DNA of 64,000 nucleotides, taken from contig NZ_LMUV01000002.1 of NCBI RefSeq assembly GCF_009765755.1, forward strand, positions 846,493-910,492. Reading direction: 5' to 3'. This document shows positions 1 to 7,346 of the stretch, piece by piece. Origin of the DNA: Rhodanobacter sp. L36 (GTDB taxonomy: Bacteria > Pseudomonadota > Gammaproteobacteria > Xanthomonadales > Rhodanobacteraceae). The notes under the pieces were generated by a model. That model saw only the letters and a program-made list of their open reading frames with translations. It was not told where the DNA came from and made no database searches. The stretch's first letter is position 1; each line of letters begins with the position of its first letter. The position numbers and the translations under genes are program-made.

Positions 1-848
1 TCGTCCAGCGGCGCGTTGAAAATCGCGTCGAGCACCTGGCTGGATTTCCACGCCACGCCATTGCGCACTTCGACCTGATTGGTCGGATACACCACGCCAT
101 GGAACAGATGCCAGTTGTCGAAATACACACGCTGATCGACGTCACCCCACGCGAACCAGAAATCACGAAATGCCGCAGTCCGTTCCAGCGCGTCGGGCAG
201 GTGATTGAAGGCGTTGATCAGCACGCGCACCGGTTGTCCGTTCCAGCGAAATTCCAGCGCACTGTGCGGCGTGGAGCGCAGCCATCCGTCGTTCGCGTAG
301 TGCAGATCCGGCGCTGCCGCCGCGGTGAGCAACAAGCGTTCGGGTGCGAGCGACAGCGTGGCGCGCAGGTCGTCGAGATCGGATGCCGAACACGGCGCAT
401 CGCCCTGTTTGCCGTGATACACGCCGCCCTGGCTCGTGGCGATCAAGGTGACGTCGCCTTCGGCCTGATGCGGATCGGATTCCGGCCACACCGCGTGGTT
501 GTGTTCGAGCAAGCGGCCCTTGTCGAAATCCACCGTGAGCTGATCGCGTTCGTAGCTGGTGATGAAAGGCGCCTGTCGATACGACTGTTCGGTGAGCGCG
601 GTGTGGCCGATCACGTCGAGTTGCACGTCGTGGATGCCGGCCAGTTTTTCGCGACCGCCCATCGCCTGAAGTGCGAGGTCGAGGCACGCGTGCGCATCGA
701 TGCCTTCGCACCCCGGATGTGTCGTGCTGCCCATACTCGAACCATCCGCGCCCGCAACAGGTCGTGGTGTTGCGAGCGCAGCGGTCGCGCCGAGCGTGGC
801 GAGCATCGCGATCGAAAAAGTGCCACACCAACGCGCGCGCTTGTTCAT
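1..848 (-). CDS. Secreted protein of unknown function, C-terminus beyond the window
   Basis: The reading frame opens at ATG 848 and stays open to the left edge, so about 282 residues are visible and the C-terminus is missing. The first 27 residues form a signal peptide: basic start (MNKRAR), hydrophobic core, and an ALA-type cleavage site. The mature part contains an ALQAMGGREKL stretch near residue 60, typical of Gram-negative exported proteins whose N-terminal domain resembles a lipoprotein-sorting fold. Some such proteins carry a metallo-beta-lactamase domain further on, but that part is outside the window, so this remains a guess. It is divergent from the AAA ATPase gene, with 133 bp between them. 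Signal peptide confident, family uncertain. Confidence 0.7.
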   Translation of the reverse strand, partial: MNKRARWCGTFSIAMLATLGATAALATPRPVAGADGSSMGSTTHPGCEGIDAHACLDLALQAMGGREKLAGIHDVQLDVIGHTALTEQSYRQAPFITSYERDQLTVDFDKGRLLEHNHAVWPESDPHQAEGDVTLIATSQGGVYHGKQGDAPCSASDLDDLRATLSLAPERLLLTAAAAPDLHYANDGWLRSTPHSALEFRWNGQPVRVLINAFNHLPDALERTAAFRDFWFAWGDVDQRVYFDNWHLFHGVVYPTNQVEVRNGVAWKSSQVLDAIFNAPLD

Positions 849-981
849 GACATCTCACTGAGCGGGGGGAGCACGCAGCCTAGGCGGTCCGCTGTGCAGC
901 GCCGCATGAGAGAAGTCATGCCCTGCGGAAAGTCATGCCCGCGTCACTCTGCTAAGGTGCGCGCGCAAGCACGGGGAACCC

Positions 982-2454
982 ATGAACGAATTGCAGGATC
1001 TCACCACGCTGGTGCGTGCATCGACGCCGCTGCTGGTGATCGAAACAGTGGACGAGCAGCGCGTGATCGAGTGCTTCCGGCACGTGATCGCGCAAGCTTT
1101 GCATCCGTTGTGGCGCTGGACGCTGACCGACGGACTCACGCGGCTCGATTTTGCGCAAGAAATAAAGGTGCCGCCCGACGTCACCGCCACGCTCGATGCG
1201 ATTCGCGCGCAAAACGAGCGCGGTATTTTTTTGTTGTTCGATTTTGACGGTCTGCTCGGCTACGCGATGAGCCTGCGCCAGTTCCGGGAAATCGTGCAGC
1301 GGCAGCGCTCCGCCGCACACACCATCGTGCTGGTCGGCGCCAAGGTCGAACTGCCCGACGAACTTGAAGCGCTCGCGTTGCGCGTGCCGCTGTCACTACC
1401 GGACATCAAGGAACTCGCCGGCATCCTGCGCGGTGAAGCCGCAGCGTGGCAGCGCGAACAGGGCCGTAATGTCGACGTGGACAACGATGCTGCGCGCACC
1501 ATCGTGCGCAACCTGCTCGGGCTGTCCGCGCCGGATGCGCGACGCATCGTGCGCAAGCTCATCTACAACGACGGCGCACTCAATCAGGCCGACCTGCCCG
1601 AGTTGATGCAGGCGAAGTTCGACCTGCTCAATCGCTCCGGCCTGCTGCATTACGAATACGCCACCGCGAGTTTCGCCGATGTCGCCGGCGTGCGTCGCGT
1701 GCGCGAATGGGTGCAGCGACGACGCGCGGTGTTCCTCGATCCATCGACCACGCCGACACTCGATCCGCCGAAAGGCGTGCTGTTGCTCGGCGTGCAGGGC
1801 TGCGGCAAAAGCCTCGCGTCGAAAGCCATCGCCGGTGGCTTCGGCGTGCCGCTGGTGCGGCTGGACTTCGGCACGCTCTACGACAAGTACCAGGGCGAAA
1901 CCGAAAAGAACCTGCGCGAAGCACTGGCGAGTACCGAGCTGCTCGCGCCGTGCGTGCTGTGGATCGACGAGATAGAGAAAGGCCTCGCCGGTGGTGGCGA
2001 CGACGGCGGCGTATCGCGTCGCGTGCTCGGCTACCTGCTCACATGGATGGCCGAACGCAAAGCGAAAGTGTTCGTCGTCGCCACCGCCAACGCCGTCGAC
2101 GAACTGCCCGCCGAACTCCTTCGCAAAGGCCGCTTCGACGAAATCTTCTTCGTCGACCTGCCCACCGAACCCGTGCGCGCCGACATCTTCGCCATGCACC
2201 TCACCCGCCGCAAACTCGACCCGACCACCTTCGATCTACCTGCACTCGCACAAACCGCCGACGGTTTCTCCGGCGCCGAAATCGAACAAGCCATCGTGAG
2301 TGCTCTCTACGATGCCGCCGGCAACAACACGCCACTCGATCAGGCGACGCTCATCGCCGCGCTGAAACAAACGCGACCGTTGTCGGTGCTGATGCGGGAG
2401 AAGGTGGAGGCGTTGCGGACGTGGGCGCAGGGGCGGTGTGTGGGGGCGGATTGA
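982..2454 (+). CDS. AAA-family ATPase, Ycf46/SpoVK-like
   Basis: 490-residue cytoplasmic ATPase. Residues 1-220 are a helical regulatory region without catalytic motifs. The AAA module follows, with Walker A GVQGCGKS near residue 270, Walker B (LWIDEIE) near residue 325 and a helical lid rich in conserved arginines (LLRKGRFDE, sensor/arginine-finger region). The layout and length match the Ycf46-type AAA proteins of cyanobacteria and proteobacteria, which lack the FtsH protease domain and the transmembrane segment. The biological role of this family in proteobacteria is poorly known. The gene stands alone, with no partner substrate or adaptor gene beside it, so no pathway can be inferred. Confidence 0.85.
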   Translation: MNELQDLTTLVRASTPLLVIETVDEQRVIECFRHVIAQALHPLWRWTLTDGLTRLDFAQEIKVPPDVTATLDAIRAQNERGIFLLFDFDGLLGYAMSLRQFREIVQRQRSAAHTIVLVGAKVELPDELEALALRVPLSLPDIKELAGILRGEAAAWQREQGRNVDVDNDAARTIVRNLLGLSAPDARRIVRKLIYNDGALNQADLPELMQAKFDLLNRSGLLHYEYATASFADVAGVRRVREWVQRRRAVFLDPSTTPTLDPPKGVLLLGVQGCGKSLASKAIAGGFGVPLVRLDFGTLYDKYQGETEKNLREALASTELLAPCVLWIDEIEKGLAGGGDDGGVSRRVLGYLLTWMAERKAKVFVVATANAVDELPAELLRKGRFDEIFFVDLPTEPVRADIFAMHLTRRKLDPTTFDLPALAQTADGFSGAEIEQAIVSALYDAAGNNTPLDQATLIAALKQTRPLSVLMREKVEALRTWAQGRCVGAD

Positions 2455-2706
2455 GTTGCGAGCGAACGGTCCTTTTTGGTGACGGCGATGTCCGTTATCA
2501 CCTCGAAGTAGCCCGAAGAAGTCGTCCTTTCCCGTATAGCGATCACGAGCTCGTGGAACGTCTCTTGAATGATTCAAGCGGACCTTTGAATGTCGAACCA
2601 GGCCGGCGATCGCGTATGCGTCGCTCTCTCAGAGCAGTGGTTTGGAGTGGCGAATCGACCTGTGTTGAGGTTCTGTCCCGAGCCTATGACACGTCCACTT
2701 TGCCGC

Positions 2707-3099
2707 TCACTTGAGATGGGGTGCGTATGCCCTTCGCGCCGCCGTTATGCGCTCGGAGTTTGTCGCGACCCATTTGGCGAGACCGCGAACCGGACGCAGG
2801 AAATCTTCGCCAAGCGCGGTAAGCGCGTATTCGACCTGCGGTGGCTTGACGGGTGTGACGGTTCGGGTCACGAAGCCATTTTCTTCCAGCTCCTTCAACG
2901 TCTGCGTCAGCATCTTCTGGCTGATCTCCCCAACGTCTCTGCGTAGCGCATTGAATCGGCGCGGCCCGTGCCCCAGCGTTCGTACGACGAGCACGGTCCA
3001 CTTATCGCAGATCCGCGAGAGCATTCGGCTGATGTGTTCGCACGTAGCGGGATCTTTTTGTTCACCTGGTTTCGAAATGGTGCCTTCTTGTGCTGACAC
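2707..3099 (-). CDS. HxlR-family winged-helix transcriptional regulator
   Basis: 130 residues if started at GTG 3099, which has an AGGAAG ribosome site six bases upstream; an in-frame ATG at 3138 would add 13 residues but lies closer to the divergent gene. The HxlR signature is clear: CEHISRML, then DKWTVLVVRTL, RFNALRRDVGEISQKMLTQTL (recognition helix) and a C-terminal wing with YALTALG. HxlR proteins often sense electrophiles or quinones through an N-terminal cysteine, which is present here. It is transcribed away from the FMN reductase gene and probably controls it and itself from the 52-bp shared intergenic region. Confidence 0.88.
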   Translation of the reverse strand: MSAQEGTISKPGEQKDPATCEHISRMLSRICDKWTVLVVRTLGHGPRRFNALRRDVGEISQKMLTQTLKELEENGFVTRTVTPVKPPQVEYALTALGEDFLRPVRGLAKWVATNSERITAARRAYAPHLK

Positions 3100-3110
3100 G
3101 GCAATCTTCC

Positions 3111-3134
3111 TAGTCTGGTTTCGATTAGTGACTA
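3111..3134. promoter_or_regulatory. Candidate operator between HxlR gene and FMN reductase
   Basis: A short inverted repeat, TAGTC at 3111-3115 and GACTA at 3130-3134, sits in the shared promoter region. HxlR-type regulators usually bind short dyads near their own promoters, so this is a reasonable candidate. The arms are only 5 bp, so chance occurrence is quite possible. Confidence 0.3.
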
Positions 3135-3151
3135 CCATACAGGACGAAACC

Positions 3152-3745
3152 ATGACTGCTAAGCCCCGCATTGCCCTCATCATCGGCTCCACCCGGCCGA
3201 CGAGGTTCGCTGACAAACCCGCCCAATGGATGCTGAAACAGGCGCAGGCACGCCAGGACATGGACGTCGAGGTCGTCGATCTGCGCGATCATCCGCTGCC
3301 TTTTTTCGCTGAGGTCGCGTCGAATCTCCGCGTGCCGAGCAAGGATCCTGAAGCCATCCGATGGCAGCAAACCATCGCGCAGTACGACGGCTATATCTTT
3401 GTCGTGGCTGAATACAATCACTCGATTACAGGCGTCCTCAAAAACGCGCTGGATCAAGCTTATAAAGAATGGAACCGGAAGCCTTTCACCGCGATCGGTT
3501 ATGGCAGCGTGGGCGCAGGACGCGCCATCGAGCACCTGCGCGGCATCGGTGTGGAATTGCAGATGGTGCCGACCCGCGGTGCCGTCCATATTGGCGGCAG
3601 CGACTTCATGGCTGTATTCCCCATGGTTGGCAACAAGCCGATCGAAGATATCGAAGCGGGCTTGTTGCCTTCGGCCATCGCCGCGCTTGACGACCTGGTC
3701 TGGTGGGCCAAGGCGACGATGGCCGCGCGCGCGGCAACGGCCTGA
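3152..3745 (+). CDS. NAD(P)H-dependent FMN reductase / azoreductase-like flavoprotein
   Basis: 197-residue cytoplasmic flavodoxin-fold enzyme that reduces FMN or quinones with NAD(P)H. The start at ATG 3152 is preceded by AGGACG. Family marks are the N-terminal phosphate-binding loop IIGSTRPTR, the central PEYN-like motif (here VAEYNHSITGVLKNALD) and a GYGSVGAGRAIEHLR segment. Its position opposite an HxlR regulator is the classic arrangement for electrophile- or quinone-inducible reductases (YodB/AzoR type), which suggests a detoxification role. The next gene starts 32 bp downstream and may be co-transcribed, but that gene is broken. Confidence 0.88.
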   Translation: MTAKPRIALIIGSTRPTRFADKPAQWMLKQAQARQDMDVEVVDLRDHPLPFFAEVASNLRVPSKDPEAIRWQQTIAQYDGYIFVVAEYNHSITGVLKNALDQAYKEWNRKPFTAIGYGSVGAGRAIEHLRGIGVELQMVPTRGAVHIGGSDFMAVFPMVGNKPIEDIEAGLLPSAIAALDDLVWWAKATMAARAATA

Positions 3746-3777
3746 CTCCTCGTCTTTCTGCGCTCAAGGACCATGTG

Positions 3778-4071
3778 ATGACGCTATCGCGGCTCCCGAC
3801 TTATTTCCTCTCTCACGGGGGCGGACCTTGGCCGTGGCTGAAAGCCGAACGCGGTGCCATGTACGACCAGCTTGAGGCCTCGCTGCTCGATGTGCGGCGT
3901 GAACTCGGCCATGCACCTCGTGCGGTGCTGATGATCTCCGGGCACTGGGAAGCAGACCGCTTTTTGTTGTCGTCGTCGGCCCAGCCGCCGATGTTCTATG
4001 ACTATGGTGGTTTCCCGGAACACACCTATCGCATCCGCTACGACGCACCCGTGATTCCAACGTCAGGGTGA
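3778..4071 (+). pseudogene. Truncated DODA-type extradiol ring-cleavage dioxygenase (LigB/YgiD-like)
   Basis: Starts at ATG 3778 behind an AAGGA site. The first 90 residues match the N-terminus of the 4,5-DOPA dioxygenase/LigB family: PTYFLSHGGGPWPW (with a metal-ligand histidine), MISGHWEAD (second metal-site histidine) and FYDYGGFPEHTYRIRYDAP. Homologues are about 260 residues; here the match ends abruptly after RYDAP and a stop follows six codons later, with no continuation visible in the other frames. A REPIN-like element starts about 60 bp downstream, so a rearrangement probably removed the C-terminal two thirds. The fragment lacks the catalytic core and is unlikely to be active. Confidence 0.8.
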
Positions 4072-4128
4072 CGATCAAGTTGACGATGTAAGAACGCATC
4101 CCGCGACGTCTATATAAACAGCGGTATA

Positions 4129-4190
4129 AACAGGGGTCAGTGCACTTTGATCGCGCGAGGCTGGTAGAAAGTCGGCTCTGACCGTGTTTT
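4129..4190. repeat. REPIN/MITE-like element, copy 1
   Basis: A 62-bp imperfect inverted repeat. The left arm AAACAGGGGTCAG-TGCACTTT (from 4128) and right arm AAAGTCGGCTCTGACCGTGTTTT flank a GC-rich loop containing CGCGCGAG. It is clearly the same element as the copy at 5048-5116 and lies in the same orientation, but is more degraded in its right arm. GGGGTCAGAGT-type palindromes are typical of REP sequences mobilised by REP-associated (RAYT, Y1-type) transposases; no RAYT gene is in this window. Confidence 0.75.
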
Positions 4191-4322
4191 CCGAAAGGCT
4201 GAGCAATCAACTTCGTCGCGTATGCTGAGAACGTTCGCTTTAGACCCATAGCGGACACCAGAGTTTTACTTGATCTGATTCACTAGAGCGGTAATTGCCC
4301 ACTCAACGAGAGCATCAAATAT

Positions 4323-5015
4323 ATGCGCATGCTCATCGCCACTTACGTCGGAGTTGCCATATTTGGTCTGGCCATCGTGGCGAAATCGACTCATGTCGAA
4401 GGCGCCTTGGTCTATGGCAAGGTGAAAGAGCTGTCTGCCAATGAAACTCACGAGGCGATTATTGCTTCGGGATTTCAGAGTCCCGTTGCCGTTGAGGTCG
4501 TCAGCAGCACCGAGGTGCACGTCTATGCATCGCGGGATCTTGGCTGGCGTCGGGTGCGCTACACCGAGGTCAATGAGCCGGATGGCAGCAAGCATCGCGA
4601 ATGGGAGTCCGATGGATTGGGTATCCCAGGCATACCGGGAATTTTCGAATTCATCAGTGCTGCAGATGTCGTGTATGTTTTTCCCAACATTACGCCGTTA
4701 GATCCACACCGTGACGATAAACGTTCACGTCAATTGGGACCGGAAGGACGTCGCGATTTGGTGCGACTACTTGGTCATGAGGAACATTGGCTCCATGGCT
4801 TCGACAATCGATTTGGGAGCGGCAAGGAATCTGCAAACGTCGGCTTTTTGTTTCAGCGTGGACGTAGCGAATTAGTGCTGTTTCTTTCCGGTGATGGCCG
4901 CCTGCAGGGGACATTTAAAGGCGAACATACTGGTGGGAGTCTCATGCGTGACGCAGCGCGAGCCCTCGACTCATGGAAAGGCAAATATGCTCAAGAAGAG
5001 TTGCCTTTCCACTAA
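4323..5015 (+). CDS. Unknown protein with N-terminal membrane/signal segment, flanked by REPIN elements
   Basis: 230 residues, family not recognised. The start at ATG 4323 has GAGAG upstream; a second ATG lies two codons on. Residues 3-20 are hydrophobic and could be a signal peptide or membrane anchor. The rest is soluble and mixed alpha/beta in appearance, with a GIPGIPGIF stretch near residue 100, a histidine-rich segment (GHEEHWLHGF) near 160 and a C-terminal LFLSGDGRLQGTFKG strand pattern. Base composition is less GC-rich than its neighbours, and the gene lies exactly between two directly repeated REPIN copies, both of which point to acquisition or rearrangement. Function unknown. Confidence 0.6.
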   Translation: MRMLIATYVGVAIFGLAIVAKSTHVEGALVYGKVKELSANETHEAIIASGFQSPVAVEVVSSTEVHVYASRDLGWRRVRYTEVNEPDGSKHREWESDGLGIPGIPGIFEFISAADVVYVFPNITPLDPHRDDKRSRQLGPEGRRDLVRLLGHEEHWLHGFDNRFGSGKESANVGFLFQRGRSELVLFLSGDGRLQGTFKGEHTGGSLMRDAARALDSWKGKYAQEELPFH

Positions 5016-5047
5016 CGTCCGATGACTTGCCGAATCAAACAGGTGAA

Positions 5048-5116
5048 CAAACGGGGGTCAGAGTGCACTTTGACCGCGCGAGTCCAGTAGAAAGTCGACT
5101 CTGACCCCTGTTTTTG
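5048..5116. repeat. REPIN/MITE-like element, copy 2
   Basis: A nearly perfect inverted repeat of about 69 bp. The left arm (AAACGGGGGTCAGAGT then GCACTTT) and right arm (AAAGTCG then ACTCTGACCCCTGTTT) pair over about 22 bp around a 19-base loop with GACCGCGCGAG. It has the same orientation as copy 1 and ends 13 bp before the start codon of the CPBP gene, so it could affect that gene's transcription or message structure. Confidence 0.8.
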
Positions 5117-5128
5117 TCAGGACCACGC

Positions 5129-5683
5129 ATGTCACCCGGGCTCGCGGCAGTGTTACCGAAACTCTTGTTCCCGTTGGTCGCCGTTGGCGTGGTGCTTTTT
5201 GCCTCACGCAAACGCGACCTCTCGTGGCAAGACGACTTGGGCCTTCGCGTGCCCAAGCCTTGGCAATTATTGGTTTGGCTGCTGGCGTTCGCGGTGCTGA
5301 GCGCAGCGGAGGAAAATGCCTACCGACTCCTTGGCATCCCCAGCTCGACGCCATGGCATGCGTTTTCGCTGCCCGTCCTGATCGCTCGAATCGTCGCGAT
5401 CGCGATCTTCGGGCCGATTGCCGAAGAGTTTGTCTTCCGTGGCCTGGTCCTCACCTGGCTTCGTCGAACAAGACTTGGGAACTACGGTGGCGTCGTCGCA
5501 ACCGCAGCCATATGGGCCGGCTTTCACTTCCAATATGACGGATGGCTGCTTGCCCAAGTCTTCATCGACGGCATCGCGCTAGGTGCAGCTCGCGTCAATA
5601 CACGCTCACTCTGGGTTCCGATACTGATGCACATCGGTGGCAATTTTTTCGCGGTGTATCAAGCATTGCATCCATGGGCATAA
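5129..5683 (+). CDS. CPBP-family intramembrane metalloprotease (Abi/CAAX protease-like)
   Basis: 184 residues from ATG 5129, with a CAGGA site upstream; the frame is also open to TTG 5114, inside the repeat. At least four hydrophobic segments are visible. The CPBP motifs are present: motif 1 AEEFVFRGLVL (two glutamates and arginine), motif 2 with a histidine (AGFHFQYD) and motif 3 ILMHIGGNFF. Members cleave substrates within the membrane and are implicated in peptide maturation, immunity to bacteriocins or protein modification; the substrate here is unknown. Slightly short for the family (usually 200-300), so the N-terminus may have been trimmed by the REPIN insertion directly in front. Confidence 0.82.
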   Translation: MSPGLAAVLPKLLFPLVAVGVVLFASRKRDLSWQDDLGLRVPKPWQLLVWLLAFAVLSAAEENAYRLLGIPSSTPWHAFSLPVLIARIVAIAIFGPIAEEFVFRGLVLTWLRRTRLGNYGGVVATAAIWAGFHFQYDGWLLAQVFIDGIALGAARVNTRSLWVPILMHIGGNFFAVYQALHPWA

Positions 5684-6172
5684 CGAGGACGAATCGCCAG
5701 AAATGCGTTGACGACATGCATGCATTCGATACTTCGAGCAAGCTCTGCTGGACGACACCGTTATGGTCGTTCAAGCCTAGAAGAAGAAGCATTGAACATG
5801 GTTGTGCCGGTCTGTTTTCGACGCGGACTCTCTGACTTCGATGCGTGCGATGCCGGCCTCCACTGGAATGACGATCAACCGAGGTTTGCGGCGAGCACCC
5901 GCCCCTCACCCCAGCCCTCTCCCCAAGGGGAGCGGGAGACCAGAAAGAAGCTCTGGATTGCAACGTCGAGTGCGGGCCAGGAGGGCCCGTCGCTTTACCC
6001 GGGACCCCTGTGCGGCGGTGAGTCCGGGACGACAGGCCGCGCAGCGGGAGTCGACAGGAGGTCGACTCCTTTTCGCCAGCACAAGGCGACGGCATGGATG
6101 CCGGAGTTGAGGCAACGCAGGAGCGGTGGCCCGATGCCCGGCAAGCGCCAAGTGGGGTGGCCTTTCTCTTGG
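5684..6172. other. Gene-poor stretch of multicopy-looking intergenic sequence
   Basis: No convincing gene. Open frames here on both strands have arginine/serine-rich translations typical of shadows. The stretch contains pieces of a kind common in xanthomonad intergenic DNA: a CCTCACCCCAGCCCTCTCC...AAGGGGAGCGGGAG dyad near 5905-5940 and a GTCGAC-containing dyad near 6050-6072. It leads into the palindrome at 6173 and the tandem array after it. I read the whole 5.7-6.7 kb block as repetitive non-coding DNA. Confidence 0.55.
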
Positions 6173-6208
6173 GTTACTTTCTCTTTGGCCACACAAAGAG
6201 AAAGTGAC
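6173..6208. repeat. 36-bp palindromic repeat
   Basis: GTTACTTTCTCTTTG (6173-6187) and CAAAGAGAAAGTGAC (6194-6208) are inverted 15-bp arms with one mismatch and a 6-base loop. From memory, the same ACTTTCTCTTTG motif recurs in intergenic DNA of Lysobacter, Stenotrophomonas and Xanthomonas, where it is often mis-translated into hypothetical proteins. Likely a dispersed repeat or strong transcript hairpin. Confidence 0.6.
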
Positions 6209-6312
6209 TCGGGCGCCGCAGGCGCACGAAAGCTCTGCTTAAGAATCACATGACGACTTAGGTCGTGCCCTGGTCTGTTTGAGCGCCAGGGCAAAAAGAC
6301 CCACGCGCAACA

Positions 6313-6638
6313 CCCCAACGCCAACGTCGGCTCTATTCCGGCGGCGCCTGGCTCTCCGAGAGCCGGCGTTGGGTCTTTTTGAGTGGCGCGCGGCTCTCGG
6401 AGTGCCGCGCTTGGGACTCTGAGTGCCAACGCCAGGTCTTTTTCGGCGGCGGGTGGCTCTCGGAGTGCCACGGCTGGGTCTTTTTCGGCGGCGCCCGGCT
6501 CTCCGAGTGCCAACGTTGGGTCTTTTTGAGTCGCGCGTGGCTCTCCGAGTGTCAACGCCGGGTCTTTTTCGGCGGCCGTTGGCTCTCGGAGTTCCAACGC
6601 CGGGTCTTTTAGTGTCGCGCGTGGCACTCGGAGAGCCG
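6313..6638. repeat. 42-bp tandem repeat array (minisatellite), about 7.5 units
   Basis: Units made of two 21-bp halves, GGGTCTTTTTCGGCGGCGCGT-like and GGCTCTCGGAGTGCCAACGCC-like, begin at about 6329, 6371, 6413, 6434, 6476, 6518, 6559 and 6602. The spacing is 42 bp except for one 21-bp half unit at 6413. Because 21 and 42 are multiples of three, frames stay open through the array on both strands: plus-strand peptide repeats like WLSECQRRVFFGG, and minus-strand repeats like EKDPALALREP. The units also contain short inverted GGCTCTC/CGGAG pieces, so the array could form hairpins. I treat it as non-coding. Confidence 0.85.
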
Positions 6639-6732
6639 CACCACAAGCCGGCATGTCGATTGACGACGCCGTCGTTCGTCTTCATGGAGAGTTGCGTCAT
6701 CCCGCGCAGCTTTCGCCTGTGGAGAAAACAGC

Positions 6733-7113
6733 ATGTCCATGAAACCGGTTGGCTGGTTCGAGATTTACGTGAAGGATTTGCAGCGCGCCAAGGCGTTTTA
6801 CGAACAGGTATTCGCCATCTCGCTGGAGAAGCTCGATACGCCCGCGCCAGACATCGAGATGTGGGTGTTTCCCGGTTCGATGGATCGCGGTGACGGCGCG
6901 TCCGGTGCACTGGTGAAGATGGCTGACGGCCCGACCGGCATGGGCGGCACGCTGGTCTATTTCAGCTGCGGGGACTGCGCAATGGAACTCGGCCGGGTCG
7001 TCGACGCGGGCGGTGCCGTAATGAAACCGAAATTCGGCATCGGTCCCTACGGTTACATCGCGCTGGTGAACGATACCGAGGGCAATCTGATCGGGTTGCA
7101 TTCCATGCGGTAA
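6733..7113 (+). CDS. VOC-family (glyoxalase/bleomycin-resistance fold) protein
   Basis: 126 residues, one VOC module. The start at ATG 6733 has GGAG upstream. The pattern is typical of small single-domain VOC proteins: an initial strand GWFEIYVKDLQRAKAFYEQVF, a central GGTLVYFSCGD repeat strand and the C-terminal YGYIALVNDTEGNLIGLHS, which carries the conserved glutamate-free variant (N-LIGL). Possible roles are metal-dependent isomerisation, lactoylglutathione chemistry or ligand binding; the substrate cannot be read from sequence. It stands alone after the repeat block. Confidence 0.85.
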   Translation: MSMKPVGWFEIYVKDLQRAKAFYEQVFAISLEKLDTPAPDIEMWVFPGSMDRGDGASGALVKMADGPTGMGGTLVYFSCGDCAMELGRVVDAGGAVMKPKFGIGPYGYIALVNDTEGNLIGLHSMR

Positions 7114-7346
7114 ACGCGCTGTTGCATGAAAGTCGCGAAGACCGGCAACGCATCGGCGGCCCGGCTTTTTGCTCGACATGCCGCGATGTTCATGCGCGCG
7201 CCTCGCAGTTTCATGCGGCGCAGGTCACGCCTATGTCGAGTTGCATAGCGCTTTCGCACGCATTGTGCGGCGGCGACGCGGGAGTACGCTGAAGTGCGAT
7301 GACGGGAGCGGCACTCCCGCCGGATTCACGGACGCGGGGAAACGAC

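Noticed and set aside
163..858. Minus-strand 231-residue frame over the left-edge gene
   Set aside because: Arginine/histidine-rich translation without a fold; the overlapping frame starting at 848 has a clean signal peptide and realistic composition and stays open to the window edge.
2455..2706. Possible small gene between the AAA ATPase and the HxlR gene
   Set aside because: Short frames here lack ribosome sites and sensible composition; treated as intergenic.
6313..6638. CRISPR array
   Set aside because: Units are contiguous and diverged, with no unique spacers between identical repeats and no cas genes nearby.
5995..6654. 219-residue minus-strand frame through the minisatellite
   Set aside because: Its repeats follow directly from the 42-bp DNA repeat, the plus strand is open as well, and the rest translates known palindromic intergenic repeats. 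No ribosome site was seen.
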